From Paenibacillus albus (GTDB lineage Bacteria; Bacillota; Bacilli; Paenibacillales; Paenibacillaceae), in contig NZ_CP034437.1 of NCBI RefSeq assembly GCF_003952225.1, positions 523,001 to 587,000 on the forward strand: 64,000 nt of DNA. Reading direction: 5' to 3'. The position numbers and the translations under genes were made by a program. Numbering within the stretch: the first letter of the stretch is position 1; each line of letters starts with the position of its first letter. The notes under the pieces were generated by a model. That model saw nothing but the letters and a program-made list of their open reading frames with translations. It made no database searches and was not told the DNA's origin. Positions 51,184-60,099 of this stretch are shown here, piece after piece.

Positions 51184-52773
51184 CTATGATACAACGACTG
51201 CACTACTTGCCGATTCGATCCGATTGCGTCCCAGATGCTTCGCACGGTACAGCGCTTCGTCCGCACTGCGGAACAACGCTTCGGCATCCTGCGCCGAATC
51301 CGGGTATCTCGCTAGCCCAATCGAGAGTGTGACCGGCCTGCCCACCGGGCTGTTCGTCTCCGCCATGAAGCGGCGCAGCTTATTCGCACGGCGGACCGCC
51401 TCATCCTCGCTCGTCTCCGGCAGCAGCACGACAAACTCTTCACCGCCGTAGCGGCAGCAAATATGATTTCCCTCGAAGAGCGCTCGCATGTTAGCTGCGA
51501 GAAACTTCAGTACCTCATCGCCCTTCTCGTGACCGTAATTGTCATTCACTTGCTTGAAATGATCAAGATCCAGCAGCATAATGGTGAACGGGATTTCCCG
51601 AGCAAGCCAAGTGCCGATATACTTGTCCATCGTCCGGCGATTGTTCAATCCGGTCAATGCATCCGTCTGCGCTTCCAGCGACAGGTGATCGAGCTGCATG
51701 CGGATCCGGCTGACCGCCATCACGAAGGCACGGTGCAGCGCGTTCGCTTCGCTGTTCCAAGAATGAATACGCGGCACATCCGCGTGCAGCGACTTCGTCG
51801 TCGAGAGCAGCGAAGCGTACTGTGCCAGCTTCGCAAGCGGCTGCGACATGCGCCCAATAACCCAGTAGATCGCGAGTAAAATGACGAGCATGATCGATAT
51901 GACATAAGTCGCGATATGCACCATCGGGCGCTTTGCGTCCTTAAGCACGATAGAGGTCGGCGTCTGGGAAACGATGCCCCAGCCTAATTCTTTGATATAC
52001 GAATAGCTCGCAAGCATGTCGACGCCACGCGAATTCGTGATTCGCTTCTCGCCGCTCCGGCCAGCAGCCAAATCGGAGAACAGCGGGTTGCTCAAGATAT
52101 GCTCCCCGATGCGATCCTTATCGGGATGATAGAGCAAAGCGCCCGTTGCGCTGACAACATAGGAATAGGAGCCATTGCCTGCGACCGCGTTCTGCTGCGA
52201 GCCTAGAACGGCATTGAGCAGGTTCGACTCATGCAGCCGGATCGTACCGCCGATGAAACCCAAATACTCGCCGTTAGCATCATAAACCGGATTGCTGACC
52301 AACACGATCAATGCATTTGCTGCACTGATGTACGGTTCGGATACGAGCGGCATGCGCTCCTTTAAGGCTTGCAGCGTGCCCGGCGTTGTAATTTTCTTCC
52401 CCTTTAGCGGTGGGGACATTTCAGGCGAAAGGCTTTGCATGATTCCGTTCTTATCAATGATGATGATCGTATTGAACATCGCATTCGAGTGCTGGATATA
52501 TGCGGTAAGCTCGTCCATCTCCGGCTGCGTCCAGTGCCTTGCGATATACTCCGCATGCGCCTTCATGCTTGCCTTCTCTGCGATGAACAGTTCGTTGACT
52601 GTTGCTGCAATTTTGCCCGTGTACATGGAATTCATCTGAAAACTCATCTTGATGAGTGAATCCTTCTCGCTGCGATAGCTCGTTATCAGACTAATCACAA
52701 CTGTAATGAGAACAGATAATACGACGATTCCGCTGACCATGAAGCGAGTTGATAAACCTTTTGTACGGATCAT
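51184..52773 (-). CDS. Membrane diguanylate cyclase with Cache sensor
   Basis: About 529 residues. Helix at ~10-30 (FMVSGIVVLSVLITVVISL), extracellular dCache-type sensor (~35-280; YISAANALIVLVSNPVYD, GFIGGTIRL), second helix (~290), HAMP-like segment, and GGDEF domain with the active GGEEF at 443-447 and DLDHFKQVNDNYGHEKGD. An intact cyclase making c-di-GMP. ATG 52773 chosen; the frame to 52815 begins with TTG without a site. Two inverted 0A boxes lie 35-53 bp upstream. Confidence 0.92.
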   Translation of the reverse strand: MIRTKGLSTRFMVSGIVVLSVLITVVISLITSYRSEKDSLIKMSFQMNSMYTGKIAATVNELFIAEKASMKAHAEYIARHWTQPEMDELTAYIQHSNAMFNTIIIIDKNGIMQSLSPEMSPPLKGKKITTPGTLQALKERMPLVSEPYISAANALIVLVSNPVYDANGEYLGFIGGTIRLHESNLLNAVLGSQQNAVAGNGSYSYVVSATGALLYHPDKDRIGEHILSNPLFSDLAAGRSGEKRITNSRGVDMLASYSYIKELGWGIVSQTPTSIVLKDAKRPMVHIATYVISIMLVILLAIYWVIGRMSQPLAKLAQYASLLSTTKSLHADVPRIHSWNSEANALHRAFVMAVSRIRMQLDHLSLEAQTDALTGLNNRRTMDKYIGTWLAREIPFTIMLLDLDHFKQVNDNYGHEKGDEVLKFLAANMRALFEGNHICCRYGGEEFVVLLPETSEDEAVRRANKLRRFMAETNSPVGRPVTLSIGLARYPDSAQDAEALFRSADEALYRAKHLGRNRIESASSAVVVS

Positions 52774-52807
52774 ACTACCTGCCCCCCTTCGAGCCGATAG
52801 GTATGAA

Positions 52808-52826
52808 TTCGACAAAATCTGTCGAA
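52808..52826. promoter_or_regulatory. Pair of inverted Spo0A boxes
   Basis: TTCGACA (52808-52814) and TGTCGAA (52820-52826) are two perfect 0A boxes in inverted orientation, 35-53 bp before the cyclase start. They suggest direct control by phosphorylated Spo0A. Confidence 0.6.
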
Positions 52827-52864
52827 ATTCCTTCTTTTTTCTACATCATTATGTAAATTAAAGT

Positions 52865-52892
52865 AAAAGGCCGCTGTTTGAACAGCAGCCTC
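52865..52892 (-). terminator. Terminator of the DUF2642-like gene
   Basis: On the minus strand GGC-GCTGTT and AACAGC-GCC pair, followed by TTTTACTTTAATTT. The rest of the 52893-53081 gap holds a small CCTTC/GAAGG hairpin with a T-run on the plus strand at 53005-53032, with no plus-strand gene before it. Confidence 0.65.
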
Positions 52893-53081
52893 ACAGAGTC
52901 ATCCTCTTTCCATTTTTCAATGCGCCTGCTTGTCTTTGCGGACAAATTACTCACGCTTTCTCTCTCTTGTTTACATAAACTATCGTGTGCATGATCTCTT
53001 TTCAGGCCTTCTACAGAAGGTCTCTTTTTTTGGGGATAGGACCCTAGCGCAAGCGCTCATACCCTCAGCCTCCTGCATCGC

Positions 53082-53759
53082 CTACTTCGGTACAACCATC
53101 GTTTTCACGTGCGCAATATTGAGCAGAGTGCTATTGCCGTCTGCATCGATAACGTTAATAATGCCCCCGGCTACTCCCTTGATGACAGCGATCCTCTCGG
53201 ACGCCCCGCTCAGATCAATTACGGCCATCTTGCCTTCTTCTTTCTTCAGCGTCCCCTCGAAATTCTTGGCGAGGCTCGGCTGTGTCTGCCCCATCGGCGC
53301 AGTGCCTGTACTCCTTGCATAAGGAACATGGGACGTTGGATAAGGAATCAACCACTTCATATGACTCAGAGCAACATAGATCGTACCGTGTATAGGCGAA
53401 TAGAGTGTAAAATAATCATTCATCACGCCGTTCAAATAACCGTGTATCGACTTATTGCCGCTAACGTAAATCTCGACGAAGAGCCCTTTGGCTTCCTGCA
53501 TGATTTTCGCTACATTCAGTTGGTCGACCAGTAGACCGATGGAGGGCTCTTCAGCCTGGCTGCCGCTCTCACTTCCTTCCCCCGACGAAACATCTGCCTT
53601 CAAATTGTGCACATGCGCAAAAGGGATGTAGAGATATCTCAGCTGATACAGCAAGACAACTATATCAGAGCCGACGTCGATCAACCTACCTGGCAGCAGG
53701 CGCTTGCCGGAAATTTCGAGAACTACTTTCTCGCCGATTAATGACGCGTATTCGTTCAA
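53082..53759 (-). CDS. DUF2642-like protein, probable spore-associated
   Basis: 225 residues. The first ~60 (LIGEKVVLEISGKRLLPGRL, DVGSDIVVLLYQLRYLYIPFAHVHNL) match the DUF2642 type of small beta domain found in Bacillus spore coat-related proteins. Two more similar segments follow (~85-135 and ~175-225), so three Sm-like beta units are likely, joined by Ser/Glu/Gly linkers. No signal peptide. Function unknown; the spore link is by family only. Confidence 0.75.
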   Translation of the reverse strand: MNEYASLIGEKVVLEISGKRLLPGRLIDVGSDIVVLLYQLRYLYIPFAHVHNLKADVSSGEGSESGSQAEEPSIGLLVDQLNVAKIMQEAKGLFVEIYVSGNKSIHGYLNGVMNDYFTLYSPIHGTIYVALSHMKWLIPYPTSHVPYARSTGTAPMGQTQPSLAKNFEGTLKKEEGKMAVIDLSGASERIAVIKGVAGGIINVIDADGNSTLLNIAHVKTMVVPK

Positions 53760-53787
53760 ATCAATCCCCCCTTCCCGTAGTAATCTT

Positions 53788-55125
53788 TTAAAATAACCAA
53801 GTAACCCAGTAGTTCAGCAGCACGAGCGTAAACAACACCGTAATCGGAATGACCAGTATCGTTACTTTCAAATATTGGCCCCAGCTAATTTTCACGCCGC
53901 CTTTCTTAATAATGTGCATCCACATAATCGTAGCTAATGTTCCAATCGGCAGCAGGAGGGAACCAATGTCACTTCCGATTACACTTGCGAGATAGGAGAT
54001 TTTCAGCGTGAGCGGATCGAGTCCCATATTCGTTAAAGTGAGCGTTCCGACCATTAGGGCCGGATGGTTATTGAACATATTCGACAAGACGCTGAGCAGT
54101 CCGCCCATCAACATGCTCGCATTCAGCAGGCTGCCAGAAACAATAGGGTGCAGGAAGTGAATGAGCCATTCGGTCAGGCCGATATTTTTCAGTCCATAGA
54201 TGATGACATACATACTGAAGGCGAAGATCAGAATATACCACGGCGTCTTCTTCAGCATATCCACCGGCGGCACCTTGAGGTAAAACCAGCGCCAGGCGAG
54301 CAATAACGATGAACCGATGACGGCCATCAGCGATACGGGGAAATGCACAAATGAAGCGACGAAGAGGCTTACGCGAACGCAGAAAACGAAGATTAAGATG
54401 TTACGCATCAGTTTATTGCGATTGATCTTTGGTGCGGATGGTTCACCTTGCAGCGGATGACCTCCCGGCGTTAGCTTCCATGCGGGCATATCGGGTAGTT
54501 TCTTCGGCAATGTGCGGTAGAAGATGGCGAATAATAGGAAGGTGAGCAGCAGCAGTCCGGTCGATGCGGGAACGAACATCATCGCGGTGTGCATGTAGAG
54601 GCTCATATGAACAATCTTGAGCGCGATGAGATTGACGATGTTGCTGACGCCGATTGGCGCGCTGGAGGCGGTGGCGATTAATGCGCCGGAGAGGAGATAC
54701 GGGATCTTTTGATGATTTTTGAGCCCCATGTTCTTTAGAATCATTAGCAGAATCGGCGTGGTGATCAGGATGCTGCCATCATTGTTGACGAAGAGCGTCA
54801 TTAGAAAACAGAACAAGTTCGTTAGCCAAAATAAGCGAATGCCGGAGCCTCGCGCCCTGCGAGTCAAAATTTCGGCCGACCAGTTGAAGAAGCCGAAGCT
54901 CTCGAGTACGATCGCCATCACGATGGTCGCCATAATGGTAATGGCCGCGCCGCTTATGGTCTCGGTAATGGCCCCGAGGTCGGAAAGCGATACAGTGCCG
55001 GTCAGCATCACTAGCGCGGCACCTACGGTTGCCGGAATCGCCTCGTTAATATTCGGTTTCCAGAAAATGAAGCCGATCGTCAGGAAGAAAATACATACGG
55101 TGAGAATTTCCATCATGTCGTGCAT
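53788..55125 (-). CDS. ArsB/NhaD-type membrane transporter
   Basis: 445 residues, about 11 membrane helices. ITETISGAAITIMATIVMAIVLESFGFF, FVNNDGSILITTPILLMI, IGVSNIVNLIAL and SNMFNNHPALMVG are marks of the ArsB/IT superfamily. An arsenite exporter is the closest guess, but no ars genes are nearby and other anions are possible. Follows the DUF2642-like gene by 28 bp in reading order upstream of it, so one message is possible. Confidence 0.82.
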   Translation of the reverse strand: MHDMMEILTVCIFFLTIGFIFWKPNINEAIPATVGAALVMLTGTVSLSDLGAITETISGAAITIMATIVMAIVLESFGFFNWSAEILTRRARGSGIRLFWLTNLFCFLMTLFVNNDGSILITTPILLMILKNMGLKNHQKIPYLLSGALIATASSAPIGVSNIVNLIALKIVHMSLYMHTAMMFVPASTGLLLLTFLLFAIFYRTLPKKLPDMPAWKLTPGGHPLQGEPSAPKINRNKLMRNILIFVFCVRVSLFVASFVHFPVSLMAVIGSSLLLAWRWFYLKVPPVDMLKKTPWYILIFAFSMYVIIYGLKNIGLTEWLIHFLHPIVSGSLLNASMLMGGLLSVLSNMFNNHPALMVGTLTLTNMGLDPLTLKISYLASVIGSDIGSLLLPIGTLATIMWMHIIKKGGVKISWGQYLKVTILVIPITVLFTLVLLNYWVTWLF

Positions 55126-55321
55126 GTTTTACCCTCTTTTCAAGATTCTCTACTCTTCTATTCTCCTTTCGGAACCTTCTTACTGAAGCCTGATCTCAGG
55201 CTGTTATTTTCATAGATTCACTCCATTCGTATGCCTGCTCTAGCAGTTATGTACTGTATGTATATGTACATGACAGATGGCTCGTACTGGTCAATATCCT
55301 AAACTCTATGAAAACCATCAC

Positions 55322-55355
55322 CTATCAATTATTGATAGTTGTCTCTGATTGATAG
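55322..55355. promoter_or_regulatory. Palindrome plus extra half-site before the transporter
   Basis: CTATCAA-TTA-TTGATAG (55322-55338) followed by another TTGATAG 17 bp on (55349-55355). ATCAA/TTGAT arms recall ArsR/SmtB operators. It lies ~200 bp before the transporter start, so the link is uncertain. Confidence 0.4.
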
Positions 55356-55471
55356 TTGTACGGTGCAGATAGACGCCTATAGCCTAACTTTTGGAGGTGC
55401 GGCGGGTAGTGGTTATGAGTGTATTCGTGCTGGTGGCCTCGCGGCCTCCCTCTGCCGCTTGTTTGGCTCTC

Positions 55472-56055
55472 GAGAGAGGCCTTTTCCTCTCTTTGCAGGG
55501 AATTTCGCGCTTTTGGCAGACCGAGAGAGGCTTTTTCCTCTCTCGGAGCTGGCTGCCTCCACTCTGCGGCCCGTTCGGCTTCTGAGAGAGGTTTTTTCCG
55601 CTCTTAGCGGGGAATTTCGCGCTTTTGGCAGGCTGAGAGAGGCTTTTTCCTCTCTCGGAGCTGGCTAACTCCACTCTGCGGCCCGTTCGGCTTCTGAGAG
55701 AGGTTTTTTCCGCTCTTTGCGGGGAATTTTGTGCTTTTGGCAGGCTGAGAGAGGCTTTTTCCTCTCTCGGAGCTGGCTGCTTAGGGAATTCGCGCTTCTG
55801 GGTAGGCTGAGAGCACACATTTGTGCTCTCGACCAACTTTCGGCGCGGTTTGGACGCTGGGTGAACATATGCGTTCTCTCAACTGCAGAAATCCGGTTAG
55901 TTTAATCAGCTTCGACTATGAGAGCACACATTTGTGCTCTCGACCAACTTTCGGCGCGGTTTGGACGCTGAGAGCACGTATGTGTTCTCTCAACTTCAGA
56001 AAGCAGGTTAGTTTATTCAGCTCCGGCTATAAGAGCACATATTTGTTCTCACCCA
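55472..56055 (+). repeat. Array E: eleven GAGAG/CTCTC palindromes with alternating 51/61-bp spacing
   Basis: Elements start at 55472, 55523, 55584, 55635, 55696, 55747, 55809, ~55859, 55920, 55970 and 56031. Distances: 51, 61, 51, 61, 51, 62, 50, 61, 50, 61. The first six have GAGAGAGG/CCTCTCTC-type stems, the last five GAGAGCACA/TGTGCTCTC or close variants; spacer sequences change at the same place. One element (55859) has lost its left arm. It fills most of the 55126-56180 gap; the first part (55126-55470) holds only the palindromes listed above. Confidence 0.92.
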
Positions 56056-56180
56056 ACTTTCAGCGCTGCATTTCAGTCTCACGTAGCGCCCGCGCAGCAC
56101 AAAAACGGCAGAGTCTTCACTCTGCCGCTACATGCCACTCGCTATTCAATAGCCGCTGCTCGTAACTCATTACTCGCAAC

Positions 56181-56933
56181 TCACCAGTCCATCAACCTCG
56201 ATAGAAACTGCTGCGTCCGCTCCTGCTGCGGGTCGCCGAACAGCTGCTCTGGGCGGCCTTCCTCTACGATAACGCCTTCATCAATAAGAATAACTCGGTC
56301 CGCCACCTCGCGGGCGAACTTCATCTCATGCGTGACAATCATCATCGTCCGCCCCTCCTTGGCCAGCTCGCGGATGACCTTCAGCACCTCCCGCACAAGT
56401 TCGGGATCGAGCGCCGAGGTCGGCTCGTCAAACAAGAGCAGCTGCGGATCAATCGACATCGCCCGCGCAATCCCTACCCGCTGCTGTTGGCCGCCGGATA
56501 ACTGATGCGGGTAAGCGTCTGCTTTTTCCCGCAGCCCGACCTTCGTGAGCAGCGCCAAAGCGCGCTCCTTCGCCTCTTCCTTGGCTCTTCGCAGCGTCGT
56601 AAGCTGGCCCTCCATCACGTTCTGCAGCGCAGTCAGATGGGGAAAGAGATAGTAGGCCTGGAACACCATCCCGGACTGCCGCCGCAGCGTAAGCACATCG
56701 GACCGCTTCGCCTTCGCGCCGCGCGTGAACGCCATGTTCGCTTCGCCGATCGCAATCGTTCCCGAACAAGGCGTCTCCAACACATTCAAGCAGCGCAGCA
56801 GCGTTGACTTACCGGAGCCGGACGGGCCGATAACGACAAGCACGCTCCCCTTTTCCAGCGTCAAATCTACGCCTTTCAGCACAGTCTGCTCGCCAAAGGC
56901 TTTGGTCAGACCGCGTACCTCTATCATCGCCAT
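56181..56933 (-). CDS. Polar amino acid ABC transporter, ATPase subunit
   Basis: 250 residues. Walker A GPSGSGKST (~33-41), Q-loop VFQAYYLFPH, signature LSGGQQQRVGIARAM, Walker B LLLFDEPTSALD, H-loop VTHEM. Belongs to the GlnQ/TcyC group that powers import of polar amino acids. Last gene of a three-gene operon (binding protein, permease, ATPase). Array E lies beyond its 3' end. Confidence 0.95.
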   Translation of the reverse strand: MAMIEVRGLTKAFGEQTVLKGVDLTLEKGSVLVVIGPSGSGKSTLLRCLNVLETPCSGTIAIGEANMAFTRGAKAKRSDVLTLRRQSGMVFQAYYLFPHLTALQNVMEGQLTTLRRAKEEAKERALALLTKVGLREKADAYPHQLSGGQQQRVGIARAMSIDPQLLLFDEPTSALDPELVREVLKVIRELAKEGRTMMIVTHEMKFAREVADRVILIDEGVIVEEGRPEQLFGDPQQERTQQFLSRLMDW

Positions 56934-56960
56934 CGCTTAGCACCACCACCCGTTCCCCGT

Positions 56961-57638
56961 TTATCTCGTCTCGAAACGCTCATAGTAACGCTCCAGCATG
57001 CGCTGCAGCACGGTAAGCACTGTACAGAAAATAAGATAGATCAGCGCAACCTCGCAGTACATAAGCATCGGCTCATACACCGCCGCCGTAATCTGCTGCG
57101 CCTTCGCGAACAGCTCGGGGACAGTCACCGTAGCCGCCAACGACGTATCCTTCACCAAACTAATGAACGAGTTCGACAGCGGCGGCACCGATACCCGAGC
57201 AGCCTGCGGCAAAATAATCCGGCGCAGCGCCTGCAGCCTCGTCTGCCCAAGAGAGTACGCCGCCTCCCACTGTCCGCGCGGAATCGAGATGATCGCCGCC
57301 CGGATAATTTCCGAGCCATAAGCACCGACGCTCAGTGTAAAGCCGATTATGGCTGCCGGAAACCGGTCAATCAGAATACCGAAACTCGGCAGCCCATAGA
57401 AGATAATAAACAGCTGCACAATCAGTGGCGTACCGCGAATAATCCACACATAGAAGCGCGCAATCCAAGACAGCACGGGGATATCGGCCAGACGCACCAG
57501 CGCAGTCGCCAGTGCGAGCAGCAGACCGAGCGCGAACGAAATGAGCGTCAGCGGCACAGTATAAGCAGCCCCCGCACGCAGCAGAGGCAGGAACGAATCG
57601 GCGAAAATATGCCACAGCCGCTCTGAATGATCACTCAT
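56961..57638 (-). CDS. Polar amino acid ABC transporter, permease
   Basis: 225 residues, about five membrane helices of the HisM/GlnP type. The ATPase-contacting EAA loop is AAYSLGQTRLQALRRIILPQ (~140-160). Operon partner of the flanking genes. A single permease gene implies a homodimer. Confidence 0.94.
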   Translation of the reverse strand: MSDHSERLWHIFADSFLPLLRAGAAYTVPLTLISFALGLLLALATALVRLADIPVLSWIARFYVWIIRGTPLIVQLFIIFYGLPSFGILIDRFPAAIIGFTLSVGAYGSEIIRAAIISIPRGQWEAAYSLGQTRLQALRRIILPQAARVSVPPLSNSFISLVKDTSLAATVTVPELFAKAQQITAAVYEPMLMYCEVALIYLIFCTVLTVLQRMLERYYERFETR

Positions 57639-57656
57639 AAGGACTAACCGCCTTTT

Positions 57657-58481
57657 TTACTTCGATACGTCCTCGCCGAAATATTTTGACGAGATCTCCA
57701 GATACTTCCCGTCCGCCTTCATATCCGACAAAGCTTTATTAACCGCACTCACGAGCTCCGCATTTCCTTTATGGAACAAGAGCCCGCTCTGCGACGCGTT
57801 GTTCGTCTCATCGACTACTTTAATCGGCACATCCGGCTTCTGCTTCTTCAGATCGAGGAAGCTCAGCTTATCGTTAATAGTCGCGTCAATCCGCCCAGAG
57901 ACCAGCAGGTCGATCGCTTGGTTGAAGCCGTCGATCGGCACGAGCTCCGCCCCGTTGCCCTTGGCAATATCGCCAAGGTCGCTCGTAAGGGACTGCCCGG
58001 ATTTCTTGCCTTTCAAGTCAGCCAGCTTCTTAATGTCGGTGTTGCTGTCCTTCACGATGAGGACCGCCTTCGAAAGGATATACGGATCGGAGAAATCATA
58101 CTTCTCCTGACGGTCCTCCCGAATCGTCACCTCGTTGGCAACCATATCGAACCGCTTGGCATCGAGTCCAGCCAGCATGCCATCCCATTTGGTCTCGATA
58201 AAATTCGGTTTCACGCCGATCCGCTTAGCCACTTCCTCGGCAATTTCAACATCGAACCCGGTCAGCTTCCCGTCTTTATCATGAAATGTAAAAGGCGCAT
58301 AGGTGCCTTCCGTCCCGATCTTAATCTCGCCGCTTCCTTTAATGGACTCAAGCAGATTCGTCTTACCCGGAGCCTCCGCTACATTCCCATTCCCTGATTC
58401 ATTCTTGCCGCACGCCGACGTGAAAGACAACAGCATAACAGCCGCCAGCCCTGTATAACGCATTGATCGCCAATTCATCAT
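57657..58481 (-). CDS. Amino acid-binding lipoprotein (possibly cystine, TcyA-like)
   Basis: 274 residues. Lipoprotein signal with lipobox TSAC (~21-24). The mature protein is a cluster-3 binding protein: EIKIGTEGTYAPFTFHDKDG, GFDVEIAEEVAKRIG, FDMVANEVTI and REDRQEKYDFSDPY. ANEVTI and the general pattern recall FliY/TcyA cystine-binding proteins, so L-cystine is a fair guess, not proof. First gene of the transporter operon; GGGAGG precedes it. Confidence 0.92.
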   Translation of the reverse strand: MMNWRSMRYTGLAAVMLLSFTSACGKNESGNGNVAEAPGKTNLLESIKGSGEIKIGTEGTYAPFTFHDKDGKLTGFDVEIAEEVAKRIGVKPNFIETKWDGMLAGLDAKRFDMVANEVTIREDRQEKYDFSDPYILSKAVLIVKDSNTDIKKLADLKGKKSGQSLTSDLGDIAKGNGAELVPIDGFNQAIDLLVSGRIDATINDKLSFLDLKKQKPDVPIKVVDETNNASQSGLLFHKGNAELVSAVNKALSDMKADGKYLEISSKYFGEDVSK

Positions 58482-58605
58482 TATAAAAAGCCTCCCTTTA
58501 CTAATCAGGGATAGTATGCCAGCTTGCCACTTGGTTCATTCCTCCACCCAATCCTTGTACTCCTAATGCTTCCACCGCTTCGCCAGCATACCATCCATGC
58601 ATTCG

Positions 58606-58634
58606 TTGACAGCCTATAAAGGCGGTTCTATAAT
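58606..58634 (+). promoter_or_regulatory. Consensus sigma-A promoter of the efflux gene
   Basis: TTGACA (58606-58611), exactly 17 bp, TATAAT (58629-58634): a perfect consensus, 70 bp before the start. Confidence 0.85.
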
Positions 58635-58703
58635 GGGTTTTCATCCTGCAATCGGCCTGCCCGCAAGGGCATCAATCACCGCAAGAAAGGAATTCTTCGT
58701 TCT

Positions 58704-59933
58704 ATGATAAACGATCAAACGACCAGCTTATCCGCAGCCATGCCCCGCTCTCGGCGACTATGGACCGCAGTGGTGCTCGGTTCGCTTAGCGCATTCGGCC
58801 CGCTCTCGCTCGATATGTACTTGCCAGCGCTGCCGAAGCTCGCTGACGATCTGCATACGAGCACATCGCTCGCGCAGCTCAGCTTAACGGCCTGCCTCAT
58901 CGGGCTCGCAATCGGCCAGCTCTTCGCCGGACCAATCAGCGATGTGCGCGGCAGAAGAGGTCCACTGCTGACCGGGCTCATCCTGTACGCCGTGTCCTCG
59001 CTGCTCTGCGCCATTGCGCCGACGATTGGAACCTTCATCGTGCTGCGCTTCATTCAAGGACTTGCCGGTTCGGCGGGCATCGTCATCGCACGGGCCATTG
59101 TGCGTGACTTGTACACCGGACCTGAGCTGACCCGCTTCTTCTCGCTGCTCATGCTCGTCAACGGCATTGCGCCGATTGCTGCGCCGATCGTAGGCGGGCA
59201 GCTGCTTCACTTTACGACCTGGCAAGGCGTGTTCATCGTTCTAGCCGCCATCGGACTTGTCATGTTCCTCGCCGTACTGCTCGGCTTGCCAGAGACATTA
59301 CCGAAGGAGCGCCGAGCAAAGGGCGGCATATTAAACACGGTCATTACGTTCCGCCGGCTGCTGACCGACCGCGTGTTCATGGGCTACGCGCTTGCACAAG
59401 GCTTTGTCATGGCGGCCATGTTTGCCTACATCTCCGGCTCGCCATTCGTGCTTCAAGATATTTATGGCGTATCGCCGCAGATGTTCAGCGTCTGCTTCGC
59501 CATCAATGGGCTCGGCATCATTCTCGCCAGCCAAGTGGCGGGACGTCTCGCAGGCCGCTTCAATGAAGCGAAGCTGCTCGTCACAGGCCTTGGCATCGCC
59601 GCGGTCGGCGGTGTCGCCTTGCTCGCGATGCTGCTCGCACATGCACGCCTGGTGCTCGTGCTCATCCCGCTCTTCTTCGTCGTTGCAAGCGTCGGGTTGG
59701 TCTCAACGATGGGCTTCTCGCTTGCGATGCGCAATCAAGGGCAAGCGGCCGGCAGCGCCTCCGCATTGCAGGGGCTCATGTCCTTCATGTTCGGCTCCAT
59801 CGTTGCGCCTTTTGTCGGCATCGCCGGCAGCGGGACGGCAATTCCGATGGGATTGATCATTGCTGCGCTGGATGTCAGCGCGCTCTTGCTCTACTTCCTG
59901 CTCGTAAGAAGAGCACCCGCGGCGACCGCTTAA
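58704..59933 (+). CDS. Bcr/CflA-family drug efflux MFS transporter
   Basis: 409 residues, 12 membrane helices. LSLDMYLPALPKLADDL near the N-terminus, motif A GPISDVRGRRGPLLTG (~75-90) and RFIQGLAGSAGIVIARAIVRD (motif B/C region) are typical of the Bcr/CflA branch, which exports bicyclomycin, chloramphenicol or related compounds by proton exchange. Substrate unknown here. Strong promoter and own terminator. Confidence 0.93.
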   Translation: MINDQTTSLSAAMPRSRRLWTAVVLGSLSAFGPLSLDMYLPALPKLADDLHTSTSLAQLSLTACLIGLAIGQLFAGPISDVRGRRGPLLTGLILYAVSSLLCAIAPTIGTFIVLRFIQGLAGSAGIVIARAIVRDLYTGPELTRFFSLLMLVNGIAPIAAPIVGGQLLHFTTWQGVFIVLAAIGLVMFLAVLLGLPETLPKERRAKGGILNTVITFRRLLTDRVFMGYALAQGFVMAAMFAYISGSPFVLQDIYGVSPQMFSVCFAINGLGIILASQVAGRLAGRFNEAKLLVTGLGIAAVGGVALLAMLLAHARLVLVLIPLFFVVASVGLVSTMGFSLAMRNQGQAAGSASALQGLMSFMFGSIVAPFVGIAGSGTAIPMGLIIAALDVSALLLYFLLVRRAPAATA

Positions 59934-59952
59934 CTTCATACAGGCAACCCTG

Positions 59953-59980
59953 AAAATCCCTTCGATATGAAGGGATTTTT
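59953..59980 (+). terminator. Terminator after the efflux gene
   Basis: AAAATCCCTTC pairs with GAAGGGATTTT, loop GATAT, T-run after. Confidence 0.92.
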
Positions 59981-60099
59981 CTGTCGGCCGCCTTTTCCCG
60001 CTTCCACCTCGGCTCTGCCATTTCTCGTTAACAAGTCCTATACAGCCAATCCCGTTATGCGTTACAGTAGATAGGAAATCCTACTCGGAGGTAACGCGT

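Noticed and set aside
53005..53032. Small RNA ending in a CCTTC/GAAGG hairpin with T-run
   Set aside because: No promoter was recognised upstream on the plus strand and the stem is only 5 bp; kept as a note in the terminator entry.
55472..56055. CRISPR array
   Set aside because: Regular spacing invites the idea, but the elements are 22-25 bp palindromes that differ in sequence, spacers recur between units, spacing alternates, and no cas gene is near.
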